Assembly: GCA_021234155.1 (NCBI GenBank)
Contig: JAJEKV010000001.1
Coordinates: forward strand, 36,814,826 to 36,878,825
DNA length: 64,000 nt
Source of the DNA: Isoetes taiwanensis
Taxonomy: Eukaryota; Streptophyta; Lycopodiopsida; Isoetales; Isoetaceae
Direction of reading: 5' to 3'
In this document: piece after piece, positions 48,304-58,942 of the stretch
Layout: each line of letters opens with the position of its first letter
How positions within the stretch are numbered: position 1 is the first letter of the stretch
Program-made: the position numbers and the translations under genes
The notes under the pieces: model-generated
Database searches by the model: none
What the model saw: the letters and a program-made list of their open reading frames with translations, nothing else
Told to the model about the DNA's origin: nothing

Positions 48304-48504
48304 TAAGGTTGTCGGTTTGGCCGAGGCTGATAATAATATGTGTTGGAAGTTGTATGTCCGAGACCAGATATTTGGCACGTAATGTCGAGGCCCATTAGGG
48401 CCGAAGGCCGGGCATTGGCCTTATGTGCCAAATATGGACGAGGACGCACAACGAAGCCATGTATTTTTTGTTATCAGCCGAGGCAAAGACCGATAACAAC
48501 CTTA
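48304..48504. mobile_element. 201-bp foldback element
   Basis: The ends TAAGGTTGT and ACAACCTTA are inverted. The sequence folds back along most of its length: GGCTGATAA with TTATCAGCC, ATATTTGGCAC with GTGCCAAATAT, and a GGGCCGAAGGCC centre. Several short indels break the arms. It could be a foldback MITE or a hairpin RNA locus. No target duplication was found. Confidence 0.65.
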
Positions 48505-49205
48505 TTGGGCTTATATGGTTAAAATAGTCAGTATTCCACCATAACTAATTATCAATACTACACCGATAAAGATAACCAAAAAACAAGGACTCTCTCTTTA
48601 CACACAAGAACCTGATAAGGATAGAAATCTAACTATACTCTACTTCTTGTCTGCAACTACTTGCCAGATGTACATAATAATGGGATGTGAATCCTGCTAA
48701 CCAATCGTTTTCATATGTCTGTATACAACATTCTTATTAGAGTTATGGTTTTTGAAAAGGTGGCAACCAGCTCATTATGCTTTATCATAACCAGGTCTTT
48801 GTATGAATAATATGCTGCTAAAATAAATGATTGAATACACTTTCAAGAAACTCTAAGCTTAGGTGATTTGGTGAAAGTAATATTCAAATGTTGCACCCTT
48901 GATATAACGTCATCTGCAACAATCTTGAGTTAGTATTTCATTTCCTTACATTATTTGTGAAAATGTGTCTGATTCATAGCTTTTAAATAATGGTTGTTTC
49001 CAATTCCTATTTAGCCTTCTAGAGACATTTTTTATTTTTTACATAACACAAACCATATGCTAGTTATGACCTTTAATATTTAAAACTAACATCCGCCCCA
49101 AAGCTACCTTTTGTTTGTGCTCTAGAATAATTTGGGTGCTAGAATAATAAATAATGTGCATATTTTCCCAAAGCCCCAAAGGGGCCAAAAATTTTTTCTA
49201 ACAAT
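48505..49205. other. No gene recognised
   Basis: AT-rich sequence without motifs that I can support. Confidence 0.4.
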
Positions 49206-49547
49206 ATAAACCATTACATCCTACATTATTAATAAAATCCCCCCTTAAACCCTTCTTGTTTGGGTCCATATTCATACAAGCGGTGATGCGGGGCAGCGAG
49301 AGCCTCTCTACCCTCCCGGCAAATTGTATATAATACATGTATCAAATTAGCACCATTGCATACATTTGCTTAGTACCTTATAGTATCTCGCTTCCATACT
49401 ATATACCCCAATTTGTGGAGCCTTAATCTATGGCCGAAAATGAGGTATAATTTATGAATATGCCCATCTAACACCCCTTGTATAAATATGCACTCAAACA
49501 AAAAAAAGGGATGTCAGGGGGAATTAATGTAGGATGTAATGGTTTAT
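49206..49547. mobile_element. 342-bp element with perfect 23-bp terminal inverted repeats
   Basis: ATAAACCATTACATCCTACATTA (49206-49228) is matched exactly in inverse at 49525-49547. Similarity continues inward after an indel (CCCCCTT against AGGGGG). TA lies beside an AACC core on both sides, which would fit a TA target, but the call is weak because TA is its own complement. The interior has no ORF. It is most likely a MITE. Confidence 0.7.
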
Positions 49548-49589
49548 CAAAACATATATAAATCATATTGTAATTTTTCTTTTTTCTTT

Positions 49590-49720
49590 TTGGGTTGCCC
49601 CTAGGGGGGGCAAACCCTTGTTTATGTGGGGTTTTGGCATATCCTAGGTATATGCTAGAATATCCCTAGGATATGCTGGTGACTGCTACAAACCTCTTCT
49701 TCCCTGTAAATTCTCGGTCA
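49590..49720 (+). repeat. Dispersed repeat, partner of 11175-11293
   Basis: Begins GGGTTGCCCCTAGGGGGGGCAA and contains the inverted pair GGCATATCCTAGG and CCTAGGATATGC, then CTGCTACAAAC. It is the plus-strand version of the copy at 11175-11293. Both copies have a T-rich (here) or A-rich (there, reversed) run outside the shared end. Confidence 0.7.
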
Positions 49721-50830
49721 CCTGCGTTGTGGATGGGGGATGCTTGAACCGGCTAAGCGGAAGAGCGGTTCCAAGTCTACGCCCTTGGCGCCCACGCTGC
49801 TGATTTTTCGTGTCTTGATCTTGGCTTGGAAGCTTTGGGCCTCTCGCCGGGGTTATTTTACCTTGGCATGGCCAAGCTCATCACTCAAGAAAGCGGTAAT
49901 GTCACTACGGATAAAGGGAACACTGGTTATCTTGCATCGAACTATTTTCTTGCTTACACGGAGTTTTCGACCTTTGCATGCCAATTTCTTCAAGGGCAAC
50001 CGGTTCGTCCATTTACCTTGAGAGCTTTTAACCGAATATTTTTCTTCCCATCAAAGGGTTAGCTTTGCTTCGTGGCTCGAGGGGACATGCGGGCCGGTTC
50101 TATCGTATTTGCGGTGATTTTCCCAAGTTGAGGCTTTGATTACTACGGGTTTAACCTCGAATCTTTGAGTGCGGACCAAAGAATGTGATATAAGCTTTAT
50201 GATCGGGTTTCTTTTTCTCGAAAGTAGACGAGTTTCTTAAGGTTCGTTTTGGGGAAAACCTTCTCCTTCTTGGCTTGCAAATGTTTCCTTGCGGGCTTTT
50301 TGGCTTAGACCAGCTGGCTGCGGCAAAGATAGATATACTTGGCGGCCGGGCCGCTTATGCCTCGACCATTTGCTTCTTATGCCTACAGATGGCCGACTTG
50401 GCTTGCTTTGGAGTTCGTCACACTGTGCCATAATAAAGCAGAAGAAGTTGTTCGAGGTGCGTTTTTTTTTACAAGTGGTCTGCGAGTTTGGCGGGATTGT
50501 TGTTGCTCTCTCGGGGGCAACTTGATTTTTTTTGTAGGCAGCTTTTCCTCTGTTCAAGGGTAGCCCTTGAATGGAACATAGCTCTCCAACCAAGCAATAT
50601 AGCAAGTGCTTCTCATCCCGGTGAAAAACATTCATTACTAGGGCATGTTTTTTTCTTTGTTGTAAGGGCATGCTTTCTTCTTTATTGTAAACCCCATGAC
50701 TATCTTCATTTGAAGTGGGCTACATTTGCGGGTTGTCTAGAGGCGTATCATGTGTGGTCATGGCGTGGCATCTATGATGTTAGAAGAGATTAAAACACGG
50801 TGCCTCGGTCGTTGTCTATCATTGCTTGCA
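49721..50830 (+). pseudogene. Degraded coding-like stretch, family not recognised
   Basis: Several overlapping plus-strand frames of 70-100 codons follow one another with frameshifts, for example LGLSPGLFYLGMAKLITQES, NYFLAYTEFSTFACQFLQGQ, NRIFFFPSKG, and later LALEFVTLCHNKAEEVVRGA. The succession and aromatic-rich content look like one decayed protein, probably a transposon-borne one since a dispersed repeat precedes it. No domain could be named. Confidence 0.35.
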
Positions 50831-53659
50831 AGAAAAACTAAAAGCTCAAGATGAATCCAACAAAAATCTTAGTTGATGTTTTGTTTTTGTGGGTTTTTGA
50901 TGTGGGTTTTGCATATTGTTTAGGTTTAAATCTTTGCTTGGTATCATCTCCGGGCATATACAACTTCTTCGCCAATTTGGGGCTTGCCGGCAATTAATGG
51001 GAATTTGGTAAAACAAGTAGCAATATGAGAAATTGGCTGAAAGCACCAGTAGCTGCCATATTCGACTTGACTTATCCTAAAATGTGTATGCCTTCTTTTT
51101 GTCTCTTTTCTATGTTAAGATGTGCGCTTATTTTGCGTTGATCCAAGGGCACCATCTCACATATAGTTGTTGATCATCACATAAAACGTGTGACTATTTT
51201 GCAGATTTGAAGGGGGAATAAGCTTTTTCCCCGCAACATTGTATATTGGAAACATTCTTAAGGTAACATGCATGGAGACAATAGGAAAGATCGAATAATC
51301 TTACTTAAATGTTTGCCCTTTTCGTTTGCTAGGTTTCTAAAAGATCATGTTGGAGCCGGAGCTCTGTCTACCTACCTTTCGCAATTTTGGAGTACCTCTC
51401 TGTTTGTGGTAGGTTGTACTTTACAAGCGGTCAATTATGGTGCATAAAGACATGAGCAATAAGGCGGGTCCTTATCCGTAATTACTATGTATATGTTATG
51501 ACCATTAGAATGCAATAGATTTCTTTACGTATTAAAAGTGTTATTGAACATCAAATGAGTCAATGCTCCTTTTAATTGCAAGAACAACCGGCTTGAGACA
51601 AAATAATACATGGTCGTTGATATGTGCCACCATGATATATTCATATTCATGGTAAGAAATCCAGCGTGATACCAAATGAAAGCTCAATATCTAACTGTTT
51701 GAAACCCAATGACATGATGCGGACCATCACGAATGGAAAATTCATAAACATAAAACTGTGATTGCAAAATCGCGTGCATCTTTTTCAGTAAACAATGTAT
51801 GGCATAGGAATGGACCCTAACTTTCTATTTTGCAGAGTTGCAAAGGTAATAAAATCTTAGATGCAAACTTTCCTTGCACTTGGAGCGGTGTAGTCTCCGC
51901 ACTCAAAGAAGGTAATTAGCTTTTTAGCTTATAATTAATGGGGCCATGTGAGAACGAGGTTTGTTGCCTTGTTGTCTTTTCTACTATGATGATCTCATCC
52001 ATTAGGCATAAAAAAGGCGCATGAAGCCAACCTTTCTTTTAAGGATATGGTTGAAGCAAATGTGCGACCACTTTCAAGAAATGTGCGACCACTTCCTCAA
52101 AACGAAAGCAAAACTACAAGAAATTAGGAAACATTGTGAAAGATTTAAAGGTGTGTCGAGGACATGCACATGCACGTTTTTATGTGTATAGCATGGCAAA
52201 TAGTTGGAAAAATAGTTGGAGAAACCAGAAAAGTACCAGGATTTCTAAAACAGTGTTATTCATCTATGTTGAGATGCAAGCCAAAACAATGTCACTTATT
52301 CATCTATGTTGCATCTCTGTGACAAACCTGAAAACTATGAACTTGCAGCATCAATCTTTTCTTTGAAAATCTTACCTCGTGAATCAAGCCTTTTCCAGTC
52401 TGTTGATGTTATGAGTATTTACAGATTGTTGATCCAGAATCGAAGACAATGGTGTTTTTTGCTATGCCAGATGATGAAGCATTTGTATAATTTTTAACCT
52501 GATATGCCATCAAACAATGATAAATTCAGACGATTTGAAGTAAGGTACGTGCTCATGTGTACATATGTTCTCTAGCTTCTAGAGATTTTTCCATACTCAG
52601 TTTACATTATCAAAATATTATATGTCGCAGTTAGGTGTCCAATTGAAATGGACAGCTCATTTTGTGAAAGATGAACATCGACATTGCAATCATGACTCAA
52701 CTTCATAAGGACCCAACTTCCATGGTTTTATGTATGACTGCTGGTTAGATATATAAGTATGATTGTGCAGCATCGTCTTGAACCATTGTAGCTATGTATT
52801 CTGTTATTACGTTTATTTCAGGACATAAAATTGTAAATTTAAGTTCAATAGAAGTCACATAGATTGTTGTATCTAGATGAAAGTTTGAGATACTGATTGT
52901 CCACTGTTGTCACAAAATTTTTGTAAAAATATAATAAAGGAGGAAAAGTTTTCCTAAAAATATAATAAACCCGGGAAATGTATGTTGTTGAATTATATAT
53001 TGTTGCAGCAACCATATAATAACCAAAAGACCTCACCAAAAAACTTCGGTTGTCGTGGCGATAATGATCCAAAATTAGCGGTATGTTAACTGTATTGTTT
53101 CCTGTATCAAAATGGTTTTCATTTCTTAGACAACTAACTCTATCCTATCAATGATGGATCGCAAGGATTTCTATAAAGTAGAGGTCTTGGAACTGTTGTT
53201 GATGCTTTAGAACATAAAAACAACAAATAACACATCTTCCTACAAAGTATGTAACGCTGCAGGCAAAAAGAATAATAAAAATCTCATGTCAGGAATCTCA
53301 AGTCATTAGCACCATGCTAGAAATAGGCTTGGTCCATGCACAATTCATAAACAAAGGAAACTAAAACAACACAAAACAAAACCCCCCTTTCAAACCATTA
53401 ATAACCCCAAACACATCAAATGACCCAACAAGAACCATGAAACGAAACGATAGCAAGAAACATGAAAACACACTCTCGAGCCACCGAAAGGCAACCCTCC
53501 GTGCGCAGCACCTTGTTTGTTCTGCACCTTTAAGCGACACGTATTTTTGGCAAAAACCATTTGTCGACACGTTATTCTGGCTGGAGGACACATGCCGGAT
53601 CGTGGAAGAAAATCGTGTATGATCGATGGCTGCGTGTAGATTTAAGGTTTCTTGATGGT
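50831..53659. other. No gene recognised; possible exon debris
   Basis: A plus-strand frame near 52306-52497 (LHLCDKPENYELAASIFSLK) looks exon-like but has no recognised family. The remainder is AT-rich and unassigned. Confidence 0.35.
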
Positions 53660-53679
53660 TAAGGCATCCCTTCGAGCTC

Positions 53680-53830
53680 CACCTGTGTCTGTTTTTAGCT
53701 GTCTCGACTTCCAGGATTTGTGTGGCAGCAACTAAATCATAAAATCTAGACATCTGGAATTTGTCTGGCAGCAGCTAGACCACGAAAACTTGGATTGAGG
53801 TATATATAAGAGCCGGAGAGCTCTTGCAGC
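53680..53830 (+). promoter_or_regulatory. Promoter-like region with TATA box and 43-bp tandem units
   Basis: TATATATAAG at 53801-53810 is a strong plant TATA box. Upstream, two diverged tandem units of about 43 bp share GGAATTTGTCTGGCAGCAGCTA-like sequence (about 53708-53800). A GG|GTAACC-like donor lies near 53881. No coding exon follows within reach, so it may drive a TE, a lost gene or a non-coding RNA. Confidence 0.35.
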
Positions 53831-54488
53831 CGCTCCTAAATTGCGCTAAGTCTTTTTGGGAAATCTATTCCGTCATATTCCGGTAACCTTTCTCACCTTG
53901 CTCTCTCATTTCTTGCAAATAGTTCGTCATAAACAGTAGATTTCAAATTTAGTTGAAGCTTTTCATTGGCAGTATCTAGTTAAATATCAGTCTTAGATAA
54001 ATATGAACAAACTCGCTGCCATATAGGTACTCAGCATCTAGCATCTAGCATCGATATACTCAGCTAACATTGAGCACTCTAAATCTATAAAGAGTTGGAT
54101 TTTCAATTTTAAATTATGGCAGCATTACCTTCAAGCATTATCTTCATCTGGATTAGCTATGCCACGTATATACATGATCTGTTGTGCTCTGAACTTTAGT
54201 GCAAGCCTAGGGATCAATCGGAGGTGGCATTGAGTGCATGTATGCTCATCCAAATCGACACAACGAATCAACGATATTTCACTAGCTCCCATGCTTGTGC
54301 TAATGCCGTTCAAACATTCCAATCAAGTTTTCAATTCTGAGATTGGCATGCATTGTAAAGGCATGCATAATGAAGTCTGATCGTTCATGCTCAAAATGAT
54401 ACAAAGCAAACCGTGCAAGCAATAACCAATAATAGAAATGATTCAACAGAAACAGAATGAAGGAAGAGGAAGTTGATCCTTACAGCTA

Positions 54489-54870
<382 letters not shown>

Positions 54871-55219
54871 AGTATATTAGAAAAAATCAGTCACGTGGAG
54901 CTGTAAGGCTTAACGAAAACCGCCAATCTATAACAAGCAAACAGAAGACTGAGCAGAAGTATAGACAAAGATTTTAATCACGTGGGTTATTTCGCTTTCT
55001 TATGGGCCAAAAATTCTAGTCTGAATTCACTACATGCAAGAATTAGAACCTGTTTTGCTCGTGCTCAATCCATAAGCCCTTTTGCCGCCGGATGAAGCGT
55101 TCCCAATTCTGAGAACCCGAGCAAAATATACCCGCCATAGCTGATTGACACACATGGTCCCATGCTTAGGAAACATGGGATTATGTCATTTCTACGGATT
55201 TGCTTTGCGAATAAGCTTT
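54871..55219. other. No gene recognised
   Basis: Could be remaining intron sequence of the GFAT fragment. No further GFAT exon was detected on the minus strand. Confidence 0.4.
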
Positions 55220-55380
55220 TTTTTTTTTTTTTTGAAGGTAAGGTTGGTGGGACTTGCACCCACCCACATCTCCCACCCGATGGTAGCTAGTGGGTTTTGA
55301 AACAAACATGGTGTAGGATACTGTGATTTGACCTTCCACTCCAAGTCAGCATAATAGTGGTCCCGAAGAACAAAAATCAA
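55220..55380 (-). mobile_element. Possible retroposed SINE with A-tail
   Basis: On the minus strand the segment contains GGTGCAAGTCC, one mismatch from a pol III B box, and then runs CACCAACCTTACCTTC into an A-run of about 16 bases (plus-strand T-run at about 55219-55235). No convincing A box lies at normal spacing and no target duplication was found, so it may be another retroposon. Confidence 0.35.
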
Positions 55381-56264
55381 AGTAAAGTACCATTATTCTT
55401 ATCGTGTTCTCGTGCTGGGTTGTAACTCTTTTGTCTAAATTTATTCTTGCTGATACCGAGGTCTAGACTTGCACAAAGTACCAAATTGGCCCCAATTGTT
55501 GCCATGCTGGAGTTAATTATTTGTCCTAATTGTCGTTGCAAATTCGTTATTGTTGCCCCAAAAGCAAAAGTTCGCAAAAAATCCAATGGTTATTAAGCCT
55601 TTAAAAAAGAATATAGATATGCTAGCTTTATTTATCTTAGTAAAATATCTAGAAATGTGTCTATTCACGCTAATATCTTTGTCTGAGAAAGGTCAATGTA
55701 CGAGTTTGACCTAATTGTGCCCTAATGTTATTGAGCATTTGCGCTAATTGTTGTTGCAAGCTAGTAGAAAAGCAAAATCTCATAAACGTTTCGATGGTCG
55801 CAAGTTTCACTTTCTTAAATGTAACGGATTAGACGAATTGCATTGATATATTTGTTCCATATTTCAGTTCTTAAGAAAAGTGCTCTCCACTAGTGCGTAA
55901 AGATGGTATATTCAACAAAACCTAGACTTATTCACATTTAATAGACAAAGATGTCATTTTAAGATTATACGTAAAGTTTAATTCTTCTTGATTCTTGTAA
56001 TTTTTATATGTTCTAATTATATAACTTTATATTTAAATTAAAAATGTAATGGTTATAAAAGGATAAAATTGCTTTCTAGACTAATTTTTACTTGAATCTA
56101 TTTAAATTTAGCATGTCAAGAATATTAATTTTAGATTTTAGTAATTTGTTAACAAATTTAAAATCTGGCAGTCAGCATAATTTATAAATGAGATATGGTG
56201 GTTTGATAAGTGGTTGACAAAAAACAATATGAGAATTTCACAATTTACAAACTCTTAGCACTAT
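55381..56264. other. AT-rich DNA without recognised gene
   Basis: Very AT-rich. No frames of note after 55590 and no terminal repeats. Confidence 0.5.
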
Positions 56265-56622
56265 AAAAAATACTTTAAAAAGAGTTTTAGATTGAAATTA
56301 ATCAAGAGTTTATGTTTTAATAACAAATATCGAATAGGTTATTATTGATAAAATGAAATATATTGAAAATTAATTAAAAAATAAACTATTTCTTTTTCTT
56401 TAATCAAAACATAAACATAATCATTTAATTTGTTTCATCTAAAACTTTCTTTAAACATTTTGAAAAAATAACATTTTAATCATATAGAGTTCATCTTAGA
56501 TGAATATTTAATTCTAAATAAATTGAAGTATAAACTAAGCAATTTTAAACTTTGATAACCATTATACTTTTTATCTAAAAATAAACTAGAAATATTATAA
56601 GAATCAACAAGAGTTAAAAATA
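56265..56622. repeat. Direct repeat, left copy (partner 58391-58748)
   Basis: Begins AATACTTTAAAAAGAG, contains AACAAATATCGAATAGGTTA and CATATAGAGTTC, and ends near AGAATCAACAA.A. The right copy is very similar with small indels. Together they bracket about 1.77 kb of other DNA just upstream of the Helitron gene. Confidence 0.93.
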
Positions 56623-57310
56623 AAATATGTCATTACAAAAGTTTCAGCAAGGGCTCTGGATCTCATCGTTTAAGTTTATGGGTTTATGGATAGTTTAAGT
56701 TTATGAAGAGATTGAATTGCATCTCTGATTTCTTTTTTTTTAATCTTAGGATGATATGGTGAGATTTTATGATGTTATGGTAGCTCATTTGGGGTGTGCA
56801 TATAGATAAATTTAATGATGTCTTCATTTGAGGATCGACCAACTCTATATACATGATAACGTTGATGGCAATTATTTTGAAGTGTGTTTTTAGAGAAATA
56901 TTGATTCGTATTTCTTTTTTTTTTGCGACAGGATGTCAGCTGCTCTTTACTGGAAAGTGTCTTCCAGGTTTAGGTGTTCCTTCTCTCAAGGGTTAGAAAG
57001 CAGTTGACACGATCATTTTGACGCTTCACCACTTTATTTTCGCAGATCGGACTTCACCCATACAAGCAACTTCTTATTGATGAGGCTGGACAATATCTAA
57101 CAATGAAAAACTTGAGCCAGTATATTCATGACATCGCACAAAAGGAACTCTCATCCGTAACTGAAAAAAAAGAAAATATTAGAGGAGATTAGAGACGAGT
57201 GTGAAATCCTCCTAAAAGTGTTGGACCCAAGCAGGACACGTTGGATTCCTGTGGAGGAGATTCGATGAAACTGCAAGGTATTTTCTATTCCTTTTTTATT
57301 TGCTTAAATA
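56623..57310. other. Bracketed segment, possible captured exon
   Basis: After TTCGCAG at about 57047, a plus-strand frame reads IGLHPYKQLLIDEAGQYLTM, then NLSQYIHDIAQKELSS before breaking at a frameshift; a CTGCAAG|GTATTT donor lies at about 57280. It looks like a captured exon of an unrecognised gene. Confidence 0.3.
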
Positions 57311-57588
57311 ATTTCTAACTTTTTTCTTTATTTGTGTCTTTTAATTTTTTTTATTTAGCCCATTGAAGAAGTAAAGAGCGTGACTGAAGAAGTAAAGAGC
57401 ATGTCGAGGATCCAAAAATGGATTTGGGGCATCTTTCAAAAGAAATTACTTGATTGATATGAGACTTTCATTTGAATGCCTTTGTGTTTGACCAACGAGC
57501 TCAATTTCTTTTTTGCATATTATATTTGAAGAGTACATATCTGATAAAGATAGTGTTTTCTATGTAGGGCATGACAGTTGAAGATGAG
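57311..57588. repeat. Tandem duplication, unit 1 (278 bp)
   Basis: Starts ATTTCTAACTTTTTTC and contains CCCATTGAAGAAGTAAAGAG and GTCGAGGATCCAAAAATGG. The next unit starts at 57589 and is interrupted by a MITE. Confidence 0.93.
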
Positions 57589-58087
57589 ATTTCTAACTTT
57601 TTTCTTTATTTGTGTCTTTTAATTTTTTTTATTTAGCCCATTGAAGAAGTAAAGAGCGTGACTGAAGAAGTAAAGGGCATGTCGAGGATCCAAAAATGGA
57701 TTTGAGGCATCTTTCAGAAGAAATCACTTGATTGAGGTAGTCTATGAGACTTTCATGTGAATGCCTTTGTATTTGACCAACGAGCATGGTTCGAAAATAG
57801 GGGAGTTCCTCCCCTAAAAATCCGCCCACTTGTGTTAAATTCCGGTCATCCTGAAAATTTTCCGGCAAGAAGATAACAAATTTCTGGCATAATACATTAA
57901 AAAATGCACCATTATATATTTTTTCCGGTAGCCTAAAAAAGCCAACGGCATTTTTTCTGGTTAGACTCATTGTTATTTTCGAGCCCTGCCAACGAGCTCA
58001 ATTCCTTTTTTGCATATTATATTTGAAGAGTACATATCTGATAAAGATACTGTTTTCTATGTAGGGCATGACAGTTGAAGATGAGAG
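57589..58087. repeat. Tandem duplication, unit 2, split by a MITE
   Basis: Same sequence as 57311-57588 with scattered substitutions and a short insertion (GAGGTAGTC near 57733). The inserted hAT MITE at 57785-57988 occurs only in this unit, so it arrived after the duplication. Confidence 0.93.
57785..57988. mobile_element. hAT-type MITE, 204 bp, 8-bp target duplication
   Basis: The ends CATGGTTCGAAAATA and (inverted) CAGGGCTCGAAAATA match at 13 of 15 positions. Both flanks carry CCAACGAG (57777-57784 and 57989-57996). Unit 1 of the tandem duplication gives the empty site, confirming the borders. No coding capacity. Confidence 0.92.
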
Positions 58088-58390
58088 GATGTCACAAGGT
58101 AAATGGAAATGGTAGAGATGGTTGCAAAAGAGGATATTGCCTTAAGGTGGGACATGTTTTTTCTTTTGTTTTGTCTCCCATGTATCCCCAATTTTCAAGA
58201 GCAGGGGTCAACATTAATCAAAGGAGGAACAATATCATCCATAATTATATGGGCTTTGTACAAAGACCAATTATCATTTACTATTGTACTTCCCATGGAT
58301 GCCCATGAAGTCATTCAAGTGCCGTCATTATCTAAAGGACTTGTCTCAGGGTCTATGAGTTAAAAAAATACTTTAAAAAGTACTTTAAAA

Positions 58391-58748
58391 AATACTTTAA
58401 AAAGAGTTTTAGATTGAAATTAATTAAGAGTTTATGCTTTAATAACAAATATCGAATAGGTTATTATTAATAAAATGAAATATATTGAAAATTAATTAAA
58501 AATAAACTATTCTTTTTTCTTTAATCAAAACATAAACATAATCATTTAATTTGTTTCATCTAAAACTTTCTTTAAACATTTTGAAAAAATAACATTTTAA
58601 TCATATAGAGTTCGTCTTAGATGAAAATTTAATTCTAAATAAATTGAAGCATAAATTAGTCTAAGCAATTTTAAACTTTGATAACCATCATATATTTTAT
58701 CTAAAAATAAACTAGAAATATTATAAGAATCAACAACAATTAAAAATA
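58391..58748. repeat. Direct repeat, right copy (partner 56265-56622)
   Basis: Near copy of 56265-56622, preceded by an extra array of TACTTTAAAAA units (58362-58395). It ends 195 bp before the Helitron ORF. Confidence 0.93.
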
Positions 58749-58942
58749 TATATAATCTTATTATGACATCCTTGAAAATATCTATTAGATTTAAATAAGT
58801 CCAAATTTTGTTAAATATGTCATAAAGGAACGTGGAAAAGAAAGCAAAATCGGGTAACCTACCTTCTTGTGTTGTTGTTTAGCTATGTAACGTCAACGTA
58901 GCAATGTGTTAAACATTACTTAGATAACATAGAAAATTAAGC

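Noticed and set aside
50237-50671. 144-codon minus-strand frame
   Set aside because: It overlaps the plus-strand coding-like series at 49.7-50.8 kb and shows no motif; judged to be an antisense shadow.
57629-57970. 113-codon minus-strand frame
   Set aside because: It spans the MITE and the duplicated unit, so it is a chance frame across an insertion.
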